A DNA stretch of 37,632 bases, taken from CAYUYH01 sp964449175 (lineage in GTDB: Bacteria > Planctomycetota > Phycisphaerae > SM23-33). The translations under genes and the position numbers were made by a program. Under the pieces are notes generated by a model. The model searched no databases, had not been told where the DNA came from, and saw only the letters and a program-made list of their open reading frames with translations. Position 1 is the first letter of the stretch. Every line of letters begins with the position of its first letter. The stretch lies in contig CAYUYH010000002.1 in the NCBI GenBank assembly GCA_964449175.1, forward strand, positions 1 to 37,632. Reading direction: 5' to 3'. Below, piece after piece: positions 7,681 through 15,629 of the stretch.

Positions 7681-8865
7681 ATGGCCGAGCGAATCTACAT
7701 GGACAACGCCGCGACGAGCTTTCCCAAGCCCCCGGCCGTGATCGAGGCGATGGTCGCCTTCGCGCGGGACTGCGGGGCGTCGGCGGGCAGGGGCGCCTAC
7801 GCCGAGGCCGTCGAATGCGAGCGGATAATCGCCACTTGCCGGCGGCGGATCGCCCAACTGATCAACGCCGAGTCGCCGGAGCGAATCGTCTTTGCGATGA
7901 ACTGCTCGGAGGCGCTGTCGATAGCGATTCGCGGCCTGCTGAACACCGCCCCGGCGGGTAGCGAGGCGGTGACCACCGAGATGGAGCACAACTCCATACT
8001 CAGGCCCTTCAATGCGTTGGCGGAGCAGACTCACCTGGCGCCGCATTTCGTGCCGTGCGATCGGGCCAGCGGTATGGTTGCCCCGGCCGACGTCCGCCGG
8101 GCCATCACGCCGCGGACCCGACTGATCGCCTGCCAGCACGCCTCCAACGTGACCGGCACGCTTCAGCCGGTGGCCGAGGTGACCGCCATCGCCCGCCGGG
8201 CTGGCGTGCCGTGCGTCATCGACGCCGCCCAGTCCGCCGGCCACGTGCCGATCGACGTCCGGGCCTGGGGGGCGGACTTCGTCGCCTTCCCCGGGCACAA
8301 GGGGCTGCTCGGCCCGCTGGGCACCGGCGTGCTCTACGTCCGGCCGGGCATGGAAGACCGCCTGCCCACGATGAAGGAGGGCGGCACGGGCACGATCAGC
8401 GAGCAGCCGGTCCAGCCGGCGTCCATGCCGGACAAGTACGAGATCGGCTCGCACAACGCGATAGGCCTGGCCGGGCTGTCGGAGGGCGTGGCCTGGCTGC
8501 TGGAGAGGCCGGCGGGCGAGATCCGCGACCACCAGCGGCGGCTGTGCGCCCTGTTCATGGAGCTGACGGACGCGGCCGAGGGCGTGACGGTCTATGGCCC
8601 GCGCAGCCTGGACAACCGCGTGGGCGTTTTCTCCGTAAGCGTCGGCGCCCTCCTCCCGGATGAGCTGGCCGCGACGCTGGAACGCGACTTCGGCGTGCTG
8701 ACCCGCCCGGGCGTGCACTGCGCGCCGCTGGCCCACAAGACCATCGGCACCTATCCCGCCGGCACCTGCCGGCTCAGCTTCGGGCAATTCACCACCGAAG
8801 ACCACGTCCGCCGCGCCGCCGCCGCCCTGGCCGCGGTCGCCGAGCGGGCGACCGTCGGCAAGTAG
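7681..8865 (+). CDS. Class V aminotransferase / cysteine desulfurase family protein
   Basis: A 394-residue cytoplasmic PLP enzyme of the NifS/SufS-like fold. It opens with the family's 'YMDNAATSFPKPP', has the 'MEHNSILRP' motif, 'CQHASNVTGTLQP', the PLP-binding 'DAAQSAGH', and the Schiff-base lysine K207 in 'FPGHKGLLGP'. C347 in 'RPGVHCAP' is placed like the sulfur-accepting cysteine of desulfurases. It therefore probably removes sulfur from L-cysteine to give alanine and a persulfide, but related enzymes act on other substrates. The start at 7681 fits where homology begins; a longer frame from 7627 would run through the promoter. No Fe-S scaffold gene (sufBCD, iscU) is adjacent, although the following operon encodes several Fe-S proteins that would need sulfur. 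Confidence 0.9.
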   Translation: MAERIYMDNAATSFPKPPAVIEAMVAFARDCGASAGRGAYAEAVECERIIATCRRRIAQLINAESPERIVFAMNCSEALSIAIRGLLNTAPAGSEAVTTEMEHNSILRPFNALAEQTHLAPHFVPCDRASGMVAPADVRRAITPRTRLIACQHASNVTGTLQPVAEVTAIARRAGVPCVIDAAQSAGHVPIDVRAWGADFVAFPGHKGLLGPLGTGVLYVRPGMEDRLPTMKEGGTGTISEQPVQPASMPDKYEIGSHNAIGLAGLSEGVAWLLERPAGEIRDHQRRLCALFMELTDAAEGVTVYGPRSLDNRVGVFSVSVGALLPDELAATLERDFGVLTRPGVHCAPLAHKTIGTYPAGTCRLSFGQFTTEDHVRRAAAALAAVAERATVGK

Positions 8866-9029
8866 CGCCCGTCTGGGGGCGTGCCGTGAGGGCGCCGGGG
8901 ACCGCTCTGGACTCCGCGCGCGGCGTACGCTATTGCCTCCGGACGGCTGGGTATCGTGCCTATCATTGAGTGCGGGAGCGCCTTGGCCGCGAACCGGCGC
9001 GCCCGTCAGCGACCAAGGAGAGCGAGAGA

Positions 9030-10250
9030 ATGAGCGTGGAACTGGTGAAGGACATTCATTGGGTCGGCGTGGTCGACTGGGGACTGAGGCGGTTCCACGG
9101 CCACGAGCTATCGACCCATCGCGGGTCGTCCTACAACTCGTACCTGATCCTGGACTCCAAGACCGTGCTCGTCGACACGGTGTGGGATCCGTTCCAGGAG
9201 CAGTTCCTCGACAACATCCGCCGGCTGGTCGACCCGGCCAAGATAGACATCGTCGTGGTCAACCACGCCGAGCCGGACCACAGCGGCTCGCTTCCGGCGG
9301 TGATGCGACACTGCCCCAACGCTGCCGTCGTGGTCTCCCCGCGCGGGGCCGACAGTGTCCCCGGCCACTACCACGCCGACTGGAACCTCAAGCCGGTCAA
9401 GACCGGCGAGACGATTAACATCGGCAAGCGCGAGCTTGTGTTCATCGAGGCGCCGATGCTGCACTGGCCGGACACGATGTTCACCTACGTCGCCGGCGAC
9501 GGCATCCTCATGCCCAACGACGCATTCGGGCAGCACTACGCGGCCGGCTTCCGCTTCAACGACCAGGTCGACCGCCACGAGCTGTACGAGGAAGCCCTGA
9601 AGTACTACGCCAACATCATCGCGCCGTACAGCAGCCGCGTGAATCCGAAGATCGACGAGCTGCTCGCCCTGAACGTGCCGGTCAACATGATCGCCCCCAG
9701 CCACGGGATCATCTGGCGCGACGACCCGATGCAGATCGTCAACACCTATCGCGTCTGGGCCGATCAAGCCGGCGAGCGATCAGCCGTCGTGGTGTACGAC
9801 ACGATGTGGCAGGCGACGCGTCGGATGGCCGAGGCCGTCGGCGAGGGTCTGGCCGCCGAGGGCGTGCCGCACAAGCTGTTCCACCTGTCCACGACCGACC
9901 GCAACGACGTGATCGCCGAGATGTACAGGTCCAAGGGGCTCGTGATCGGCTCGCCCACGTTGAACAACGCCCTGCTGCCGCCGGTGCAGACGATCCTGCA
10001 CGACGTCAAGCACCTGCGGCTGGCCAACAAGGTCGGCGGGGCATTCGGCTCGTATGGCTGGAGCGGTGAGTGCGTCAAGCTCATCGAGCAGGCCATGGGC
10101 GACTGCAATATCCCGCTGGCCGGCGAGGGCGTGCTGGCGAAGTGGCGGCCGAAGGAGGCGGACCTGACGGCCTGCTTCGAGTTAGGCCGGGCGGTTGGCC
10201 GCGAGGTCGTCGCCCAGACACCCGACCCCGCCGAACAGCCCCTCGCCTGA
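9030..10250 (+). CDS. fprA: Flavodiiron protein (FprA family)
   Basis: A 406-residue A-type flavoprotein. Residues ~1-250 are a metallo-beta-lactamase domain with the diiron ligands H79-x-E81-x-D83-H84 ('NHAEPDHSG'), a histidine in 'APMLHWPDTM', an aspartate in 'PNDAFGQH' and a histidine in 'PSHGIIW'. Residues ~255-395 are a flavodoxin domain ('VVVYDTMWQATRRMAEAV', 'GSPTLNNALLPPV', 'GSYGWSGE'). Known: such enzymes reduce O2 to water and/or NO to N2O using electrons from rubredoxin or a similar donor, protecting anaerobes. The ATG at 9030 is preceded by AAGGAG at 9015-9020; the frame extends upstream to 8970 without homology. It is first of three co-directional genes whose products all fit oxidative or nitrosative defence. 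Confidence 0.93.
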   Translation: MSVELVKDIHWVGVVDWGLRRFHGHELSTHRGSSYNSYLILDSKTVLVDTVWDPFQEQFLDNIRRLVDPAKIDIVVVNHAEPDHSGSLPAVMRHCPNAAVVVSPRGADSVPGHYHADWNLKPVKTGETINIGKRELVFIEAPMLHWPDTMFTYVAGDGILMPNDAFGQHYAAGFRFNDQVDRHELYEEALKYYANIIAPYSSRVNPKIDELLALNVPVNMIAPSHGIIWRDDPMQIVNTYRVWADQAGERSAVVVYDTMWQATRRMAEAVGEGLAAEGVPHKLFHLSTTDRNDVIAEMYRSKGLVIGSPTLNNALLPPVQTILHDVKHLRLANKVGGAFGSYGWSGECVKLIEQAMGDCNIPLAGEGVLAKWRPKEADLTACFELGRAVGREVVAQTPDPAEQPLA

Positions 10251-10286
10251 CGCGAAAACGACAGCCGCACCGAACAAGGTGAGGTC

Positions 10287-11021
10287 ATGAAGAAGATCGG
10301 CGTCCGCAAGATAATCCGGATCGACGAGGACAAGTGCGACGGCTGCGGACAGTGCGTGCCGGTCTGCGTCGAGGGCGCCATCCGCATCGTGGACGGCAAG
10401 GCCCGCCTGGCGGAGAACCTCTGCGACGCGCTGGGCAACTGCCTGGGCGCCTGTCCGCGGGACGCCATCACCATCGAGGAAAGGCCGGCCGAGGAGTTCG
10501 ACGCCCGCGCCGTCAAAGCCGCCGCCGAGCGCCGGGCGCGGCAATCGCCGCCGGCTGAAGGCGGCTGTCCCGGCTCGCAGGTCCGCGTGCTGCGGGCAGG
10601 CGCCAAAGCCCCAGCCGCCAAGACCGGCGACCAGTCGGCCGAGACCGGCCCGTCGCAACTGCGGCACTGGCCTGTGCAAGTCACGCTGCTGCCGGAGGCC
10701 GGCGACATCTGGGCCGGGGCGGACGTGCTGATGCTGGCCGATTGCGTGCCCGTCGCCATGCCGGACTTCCAGGGCCGCCTGCTGGCCGGCAAGACCGTCG
10801 CCGTCGCCTGCCCCAAGTTGGACGACCCCAACGCATACGTTGCCAAGCTCGCGCGGATCTTCACCAGCAACGACATCCGGTCCGTCACCGTCGCCCACAT
10901 GGAGGTGCCGTGCTGTTTCGGGCTCAGCGAAATCATCCGCGCGGCGATGGAGCAGTCGGGGCGAACGGACATACCGGTCCACGAAGTCAACGTAGGCATC
11001 GACGGGCGCGTGAAGACGTAG
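10287..11021 (+). CDS. Ferredoxin-like 4Fe-4S protein linked to the hybrid cluster protein
   Basis: A 244-residue protein with an N-terminal two-cluster ferredoxin region (residues ~10-65). The first motif is canonical, C17-x2-C20-x2-C23-x3-C27. The second reads 'CDALGNCLGACP', with leucine where the usual second cysteine would be, so it has C-x5-C-x3-C plus whatever ligand replaces it. A variable linker (~75-130) follows. The C-terminal domain has cysteines in 'LMLADCVPVAM', 'VAVACPKLDD' and 'EVPCCFGLSEII', conserved-looking but of unknown role. Known: similar proteins commonly sit beside hcp and probably deliver electrons to it. The gene lies 36 bases after the flavodiiron gene and 30 before hcp, so the three are likely co-transcribed. 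Confidence 0.85.
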   Translation: MKKIGVRKIIRIDEDKCDGCGQCVPVCVEGAIRIVDGKARLAENLCDALGNCLGACPRDAITIEERPAEEFDARAVKAAAERRARQSPPAEGGCPGSQVRVLRAGAKAPAAKTGDQSAETGPSQLRHWPVQVTLLPEAGDIWAGADVLMLADCVPVAMPDFQGRLLAGKTVAVACPKLDDPNAYVAKLARIFTSNDIRSVTVAHMEVPCCFGLSEIIRAAMEQSGRTDIPVHEVNVGIDGRVKT

Positions 11022-11051
11022 CCCCCTCGAATCAACGGCTAGGAGAGAGCG

Positions 11052-12698
11052 ATGAGCATGTTCTGCTACCAGTGCGAACAGACGGCCAAGGGCAGCGGGT
11101 GCACGGCGATGGGGGTGTGCGGCAAGGACCCCACGGTCGCGGCCTTGCAGGACGTGATAGTCCACGTCGCCAAGGGACTGGCCGGGTACATCCACCGCCT
11201 GCGGGCGCTCGGCGTGGTCGACCGCGAGGCGGACGTGTTCCTCATCGAGTCGCTGTTCGCCACGGTGACGAACGTGAACTTCGACCCAGACCGGCTGGAG
11301 GAGACGATCCGCCGGGGCGCGGCGTTGGCCCAGCGGCTGGGGCGGCGATACGTCAAGGAATGCAGGAAGGCCGGCAAGAAACCTGAGGTGTCGCCTGGTT
11401 CGGAGTGCAAGCCCGCCGACACGCGCGCCGGCCTGCTCGCCCAGGGGAAGGCGCTGCGGATCGACAAGCGGCGCGAGACAATCGGCGAGGACGTGACCAG
11501 CCTGCAAGAGCTGATACTCTATGGGCTTAAGGGCACAGCCGCCTACGCCGACCACGCGCAGATTCTCGGCGTGGCCGACGACGACGTGTTTGCCACGTTC
11601 GCCGAGATGCTGGACTACCTGGCCGGCAATCCCACGGATGTCGCCGAGCTGACGGGCAAGGCGCTGGCCGTCGGCGAGCTGAACCTCAAGGTCATGGGGC
11701 TATTGGACGCGGCCAACACCGGCGCCTACGGCCAACCCGCGCCCACAGCCGTCCGCGTCACGCCGGTAGCCGGCAAGGCCATCTGCGTCTCCGGCCACGA
11801 CCTTAAGGACCTGGCCGAGCTGCTCGCCCAGACCGCCGGGCGGGGCATCAACGTCTACACGCACGGCGAGATGCTGCCCGCCCACGGCTACCCGGAGCTG
11901 GCCAAGCACACCCACCTCGTCGGCAACTACGGCGGGGCGTGGCAGGACCAGGCCAAGGAGTTTGACGCATTCCCCGGCTCGATCCTGATGACCACCAACT
12001 GCATCCAGCGGCCTCGCGACAGCTACATCGGCCGCATCTTCACCTTAGGGCTCGTCGGCTGGCCGGGGGCGAGGCACATCGCGGACCGCGACTTCGGCCC
12101 GGTGATCGAGGCCGCCCTCGCCGCGCCCGGCTTCGCCGAAGACGCCCCCGCCAAGACCATCACGGTCGGCTTCGGCCACGATGCGGTGATGAACGTGGCG
12201 CCCGCGGTCGTCGAGGCCGTCAAGAGCGGGGCGATCAGGCACTTCTTCCTGATCGGCGGGTGCGACGGCGCAAAGCCGGGCAGGAACTACTATACCGACT
12301 TCGCCAGGGCAGTCCCCGACGACTGCGTGATCCTGACGCTGGCGTGCGGCAAGTATCGGTTCAACAAGCTGGACTTCGGCGACATCGGCGGCATACCGCG
12401 GCTGCTCGACATCGGCCAATGCAACGACGCGTACTCCGCCATCCAGATCGCCCTCGCACTGGCCAAGGCGTTCGACTGCGGCGTTAACGACCTGCCTCTG
12501 AGCATGATCCTGAGCTGGTACGAGCAGAAGGCAGTCTGCATATTGCTAACGCTGCTGCACCTCGGTATAAAGAACATGCGCCTCGGGCCGAGCCTGCCGG
12601 CATTTGTCTCGCCCGCGGCGCTGAAGGTGCTTACCGAGCAGTTCGGCGTTCGGGCGATCAGCAGCCCCGCCGAAGATATCCGGGCCATCCTGGCCTGA
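11052..12698 (+). CDS. hcp: Hybrid cluster protein (hydroxylamine reductase / NO reductase)
   Basis: A 548-residue cytoplasmic enzyme of Hcp length. The N-terminal cluster motif is C5-x2-C8-x8-C17-x5-C23, the spacing of the [4Fe-4S]-bearing class rather than the enterobacterial [2Fe-2S] class. The hybrid-cluster ligands can be followed: H in 'VSGHDLKDLAEL', E in 'YTHGEMLPAHGYP', C in 'MTTNCIQRP', C in 'LIGGCDGAK', C in 'LTLACGKYRFN', C in 'DIGQCNDAY', then E in 'SWYEQKAV' and K in 'GIKNMRLGP'. Known: Hcp reduces hydroxylamine in vitro, and high-affinity NO reduction has been shown in E. coli. AGGAG at 11041 provides the ribosome site. Together with the flavodiiron protein upstream, this suggests NO/reactive-nitrogen detoxification. 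No HcpR, NsrR or NorR binding site was recognised upstream of the operon. Confidence 0.95.
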   Translation: MSMFCYQCEQTAKGSGCTAMGVCGKDPTVAALQDVIVHVAKGLAGYIHRLRALGVVDREADVFLIESLFATVTNVNFDPDRLEETIRRGAALAQRLGRRYVKECRKAGKKPEVSPGSECKPADTRAGLLAQGKALRIDKRRETIGEDVTSLQELILYGLKGTAAYADHAQILGVADDDVFATFAEMLDYLAGNPTDVAELTGKALAVGELNLKVMGLLDAANTGAYGQPAPTAVRVTPVAGKAICVSGHDLKDLAELLAQTAGRGINVYTHGEMLPAHGYPELAKHTHLVGNYGGAWQDQAKEFDAFPGSILMTTNCIQRPRDSYIGRIFTLGLVGWPGARHIADRDFGPVIEAALAAPGFAEDAPAKTITVGFGHDAVMNVAPAVVEAVKSGAIRHFFLIGGCDGAKPGRNYYTDFARAVPDDCVILTLACGKYRFNKLDFGDIGGIPRLLDIGQCNDAYSAIQIALALAKAFDCGVNDLPLSMILSWYEQKAVCILLTLLHLGIKNMRLGPSLPAFVSPAALKVLTEQFGVRAISSPAEDIRAILA

Positions 12699-12776
12699 GG
12701 CAGGCAGGGGCGCCGTGAAGACCGCGATCTGCCGACCACGTCGTTGGCGGCAGGCGTAGAGCCGCGACAACAGTAG

Positions 12777-12984
12777 GCCTCTCCGACAAGAGGCTGGCCC
12801 CGCCGCCGCTTGGAGGCTATGTGCAACTTGCTCTGGCGATGATCCACCTGCGGTGTGAGGTGGTGAAAGTCATAACTGCGGAGCGGGTATTCCATACCAC
12901 ACGGTAAGGCTGGAGGCCTGTAACGACCAGGCAATTCCGGAAGTGCGCGCAGAATCGTCCACCACTTCTTGGGGCGGGGTGGTG
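12777..12984 (+). ncRNA. Possible structured RNA (five consecutive hairpins)
   Basis: Stems visible by eye: GCCTCT 12777-12782 with 12789-12794; CCACCT 12844-12849 with 12858-12863; GGTAT 12886-12890 with 12894-12898; GCCTG 12916-12920 with 12928-12932; CACCAC 12960-12965 with 12979-12984. The part reading GAGGTGGTGAAAGTC (12857-12871) recalls the 'GGTGAAAGTCC' text of bacterial group II intron RNA upstream of the reverse transcriptase, but no reverse transcriptase or domain V is present. It may be a relic, a leader RNA or chance folding of GC-rich DNA. Confidence 0.3.
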
Positions 12985-12994
12985 ATGTGTGACG

Positions 12995-13021
12995 TTATAC
13001 AGTGAGTGTGCCAGATCACAC
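12995..13021 (+). promoter_or_regulatory. Possible -10 element and operator dyad
   Basis: TTATAC (12995-13000) could serve as a -10, although no good -35 is visible. Immediately after it, GTGTG-N6-CACAC (13006-13021) forms a 16-base dyad that would cover the transcription start and touches the AGGAG ribosome site at 13022. The geometry resembles CRP-family or autorepressor sites. Confidence 0.3.
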
Positions 13022-13032
13022 AGGAGAATCAG

Positions 13033-13455
13033 ATGCCCCCAACTACCCGAAGCATCCCAGAACTGAAGGCCGAAATCCGCAGGAAGGAGCGGGCGCTCCA
13101 GGGCCTGCTGGCTCGGCGGAAGAAGGTCCTTGCCCAGCTGGCGAAGATCGACCGTGAGATCATGGCCATTGGCGGCACGAGTACCGGAACACCTGGCCCG
13201 GCGACGGCGGTCGTGACGGGCCGAACACGCGGCGCGAGGCGATCTCGAGCCACCGGCAAGCCTCTGGCAGAGTACATCTCATCGATCCTGTCCAAGTCTC
13301 GCCGTCCGGTGCGGGCGCGCGACGTCGCAGCGGCGGTGGTCAAGGCCGGCTATCCGACACACAGCAAGAACTTCTACGGCATCGTGGCTGCCGCCCTTAG
13401 AGACGAGTCGCGATTCAAGCGGACCGGGCGAGGGCTCTACAAACTCGCCAAGTGA
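13033..13455 (+). CDS. Small coiled-coil plus winged-helix (HARE-HTH-like) protein
   Basis: A 140-residue basic protein. Residues ~8-48 are a heptad-like charged coiled coil ('ELKAEIRRKERALQGLLARR'). A Gly/Thr/Arg-rich linker (~50-75) follows. The C-terminal ~65 residues ('LAEYISSILSKSRRPVRARD', then '..YPTHSKNFYGIVAAALRD', 'FKRTGRGLYKLA') look like a HARE-HTH/winged-helix domain. The ATG at 13033 is chosen for its AGGAG at 13022-13026; a GTG at 13006 would start inside the dyad. Known: HARE-HTH domains occur in DNA-modification and chromatin proteins and in RNA polymerase delta. Inferred: a nucleic-acid-binding regulator or nucleoid protein. It is a single-gene unit with its own terminator at 13576-13594. 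Confidence 0.75.
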   Translation: MPPTTRSIPELKAEIRRKERALQGLLARRKKVLAQLAKIDREIMAIGGTSTGTPGPATAVVTGRTRGARRSRATGKPLAEYISSILSKSRRPVRARDVAAAVVKAGYPTHSKNFYGIVAAALRDESRFKRTGRGLYKLAK

Positions 13456-13969
13456 CGGCCACGGAAGGAACCTGATCGCCGCCCCGCGCGGCGCGGCGAA
13501 CAAGTCGCTGGAGGCACGACCCTGGGTCTTGGACGCAACCCCCGGCACGGCTGCGCGCGTCGCCCTTGCGCGAGGCCGCCGCGGCGGTTTTTTTGCCTGG
13601 GCGGCCAAATATCCCCTTGCCATGCCGCTGGCGGAGGGTATCCTCCTTCAGTCAACAAGTTATCGGGAGCAACCGCGAGAGAAAGAGGACGCAACAGCTC
13701 CTGTGTACGTGCGTGGCGGTGCCACGCCTTCGCAACTGACTCGCCATTTGAACGGATTTGCCGGGAAGGGATTCCGCAACTGGCAATGGCGACAGCGCCG
13801 AAGCGCCCCGTCGGCCCAGCGCTTCTGTGCCAAGCTCCGGCCATCTCCCCCCGGATAGGTGCGGCGTCGGCAGCCGCCGGCGCGGAGAAGCATGTGTGTG
13901 GCCAGTGTGTCTTGGGAGCACGCCTGAGCCCGGCTGGCAACTTGGCCGGTGAAGGCGGAAGGCTGGCAG
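13456..13969. other. Long gene-free spacer upstream of the flagellar regulator
   Basis: About 510 bases. It contains the terminator above, a weak promoter candidate (TTGCCA 13617-13622, 16 bases, TATCCT 13639-13644) and a hairpin GCGTGGC-GGT-GCCACGC (13711-13727). Open frames through it lack protein character. No sigma-54 element with correct GG/GC spacing is present here, so the regulator gene is probably expressed by a housekeeping sigma factor, perhaps with a long leader. Confidence 0.5.
13576..13594 (+). terminator. Intrinsic terminator after the small HTH gene
   Basis: CCGCCGCGGCGG (13576-13587), a perfect palindrome, is followed at once by seven T residues (13588-13594). It lies 120 bases after the stop codon. 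Confidence 0.75.
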
Positions 13970-15400
13970 ATGGAACACGTCGAACAGACCGCGCTGTCCA
14001 GGGTCGTACTGGTGGGGGCGGGCAGCTCGAGCAGTGGGGCGGTGGGGGGCATCGTCTCGCGATTCTTCCAGGACGTCGTCGCCTTCCAGGACACATCAGC
14101 CGCGGCAAACGTCGAGACGAGCGGGCGGGCGGACCTGATACTGATCACCGAGAGCGTCTCGCCTGAAGACGCACTCGCTTTCCTTGCCGCCGCTCGGCTG
14201 CAATGGCCGACGACGCCCGTGGTCCGCGTGGCCGACAAGCCTAGCGTCGAGCTGGCCGTGCGATTCACCCGCGCCGGGGCGTACGACTACCTCGCCGGGC
14301 CGCTCGATGAGCAGCGCATGCGCAGACTCGTGGAGGGCATGATCGAGGAGGCCACTCGCAGATCCCCCGGCCAGGAGCGGTTCTTCTGCGACGAGTGCCC
14401 GCCGACCGTGCCCATCGTCGGCACGAGCGGGGCGATGGTCGAGGTCCTGGAGGCGATCCGCCTGGTCTCCGAGAGCAGGTGCAACCCGGTGCTGGTGCTG
14501 GGCGCGACGGGCACGGGCAAGGAGCTGGCCGCCCGGGCGGTGCACGCGTGGCGCTGCGGGGACGACAGCAAGTACCTGGCCGTGAATTGTGCGGCCCTGA
14601 CGGCGAACCTGCTGGAGAGCGAGCTGTTCGGGCACGTGAGGGGCGCGTTCACCGGCGCCGACCGCGACAAGACCGGCCTGTTCGAGGCCGCCGGCGACGG
14701 CACGATCCTGCTGGACGAGATCAGCGAGATGCCCCCCGCGCTCCAGGCGAAGCTGCTCCGCGTGCTCCAGGAGCGGTCATTCAGAAAGGTCGGCGGCACC
14801 AAGGACATCCCATGCCGCGCCACCATCGCCGCGTCCAGCAATCGCGACCTGCTGGCCGAGTCCAAGACGGGGCGGTTCCGCAAGGACCTGTATTATCGCC
14901 TGGCGGTTTTCCCGATAACCATGCCCGCCCTGGCCGGCGAGGACCGCAGGGGCGACATCCCGCTGCTGGCGGAGTACTTCATACGGACGTCGGCTATTCC
15001 GTCGGCCGGCGGGATAGCAGCCGTGAACAAGGCAGCCCAAGAGCAGTTGATGCAGCACGACTGGCCGGGCAACGTCCGCGAGCTGAGGAACGTCATTGAG
15101 CGGGCCATCATCCTCGAGCAGACCGGCGAGATCACGCCGGGCAGCCTGGTCATCGACGGCGCGAATGAGCAGCGACCCCCGGCGGCTGCGGTGGCTGAGG
15201 CCGCCGGCGACTTCGCACTGGAGACGGCTGAGCGCGAGTTCATCATCCGCGCGCTGAAGGAGACAGGCTGGCAGCGGACCCGGGCGGCGGCGCTGCTTGG
15301 CATAACTAGGGCGACACTGCACGCCAAGCTGAAGCGTTACGGCATCACCCCGCCGGCCGGCCAATCCAGTCCATCGGCCAGGGGGGCTGGCGGCACGTAA
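13970..15400 (+). CDS. Sigma-54-dependent activator with degenerate receiver (FleQ/FlrA-like)
   Basis: A 476-residue bacterial enhancer-binding protein. Residues ~10-125 have the receiver fold outline, but the phospho-acceptor position reads 'LILITESVS' (T60/E61 instead of Asp) and the conserved lysine is missing ('YLAGPLD'), so it is unlikely to be phosphorylated. The AAA+ domain (~147-380) has Walker A 'GATGTGKE' (178-185), the sigma-54-contacting GAFTGA loop (225-230), Walker B 'GTILLDEIS' and 'RKDLYYRLAVFP'. A Fis-type HTH ('TRAAALLGITRATLHAKLKR') lies near the end. Known: FleQ and FlrA are flagellar master activators with such degenerate receivers. It lies directly upstream of the sigma-54-controlled flagellar operon but is its own unit, ended by the terminator at 15433-15486. 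The ATG at 13970 was preferred to a GTG at 13949 because of upstream GGAAGG. Confidence 0.9.
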   Translation: MEHVEQTALSRVVLVGAGSSSSGAVGGIVSRFFQDVVAFQDTSAAANVETSGRADLILITESVSPEDALAFLAAARLQWPTTPVVRVADKPSVELAVRFTRAGAYDYLAGPLDEQRMRRLVEGMIEEATRRSPGQERFFCDECPPTVPIVGTSGAMVEVLEAIRLVSESRCNPVLVLGATGTGKELAARAVHAWRCGDDSKYLAVNCAALTANLLESELFGHVRGAFTGADRDKTGLFEAAGDGTILLDEISEMPPALQAKLLRVLQERSFRKVGGTKDIPCRATIAASSNRDLLAESKTGRFRKDLYYRLAVFPITMPALAGEDRRGDIPLLAEYFIRTSAIPSAGGIAAVNKAAQEQLMQHDWPGNVRELRNVIERAIILEQTGEITPGSLVIDGANEQRPPAAAVAEAAGDFALETAEREFIIRALKETGWQRTRAAALLGITRATLHAKLKRYGITPPAGQSSPSARGAGGT

Positions 15401-15432
15401 GCTCACCCCAGCCCCTCTCGCTCGCGTAAGTG

Positions 15433-15486
15433 GGCCTGCGTTGCAGCGCCAATGAGTTTCGGCGCCCGACGCAGGCCGCTGTTTTT
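15433..15486 (+). terminator. Intrinsic terminator after the FleQ-like gene
   Basis: GGCCTGCGT (15433-15441) pairs with ACGCAGGCC (15469-15477). Inside it, GCGCC (15446-15450) pairs with GGCGC (15461-15465). Five T residues follow at 15482-15486. This separates the regulator from the flagellar operon. Confidence 0.75.
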
Positions 15487-15501
15487 GCGCCCGCCCGTCA
15501 G

Positions 15502-15534
15502 AAAACCAGGCGCACCGCGCCAAAAACCTTGCGC
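15502..15534 (+). promoter_or_regulatory. Candidate enhancer sites for a sigma-54 activator
   Basis: AAAACCAGGCGC (15502-15513) and AAAACCTTGCGC (15523-15534) are direct repeats starting exactly 21 bases apart, two helical turns. They lie about 100-130 bases upstream of the -24 element, the usual distance for activator binding sites. The activator could be the FleQ-like or the FlbD-like protein of this locus. Confidence 0.45.
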
Positions 15535-15629
15535 CGCTGCGCGATCGGGGCCGGCTGGAACACCTCGCCCGGCGCCCCCAATGCCCCCTTTCCGCTCGTC
15601 CGCGGGCGCCGCTCGCGTGTTCGGGCCTG

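Larger units (their letters stand above)
12699..13032. other. Gene-free stretch rich in hairpins
   Basis: About 330 bases without a believable gene between hcp and the small DNA-binding-like protein. Five successive hairpins can be drawn (listed in the next entry), and promoter/operator-like sequences occupy the last 40 bases. No intrinsic terminator with a T-tract follows hcp. Confidence 0.6.

Noticed and set aside
8866..9029. Promoter or FNR/HcpR-type site upstream of the flavodiiron gene
   Set aside because: TTGCCT (8933) and TATCAT (8961) are 22 bases apart, too far, and no TTGA/TCAA or similar dyad was found.
12860..12935. Intact group II intron
   Set aside because: Only a short resemblance to intron text is present; there is no reverse transcriptase frame, domain V or boundary sequence nearby.
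13715..13735. Sigma-54-like text (TGCCACGCCTTCGCA) upstream of the FleQ-like gene
   Set aside because: The invariant GG is missing and the spacing to GC is one base short. The sequence is better explained as part of the GCGTGGC/GCCACGC hairpin.
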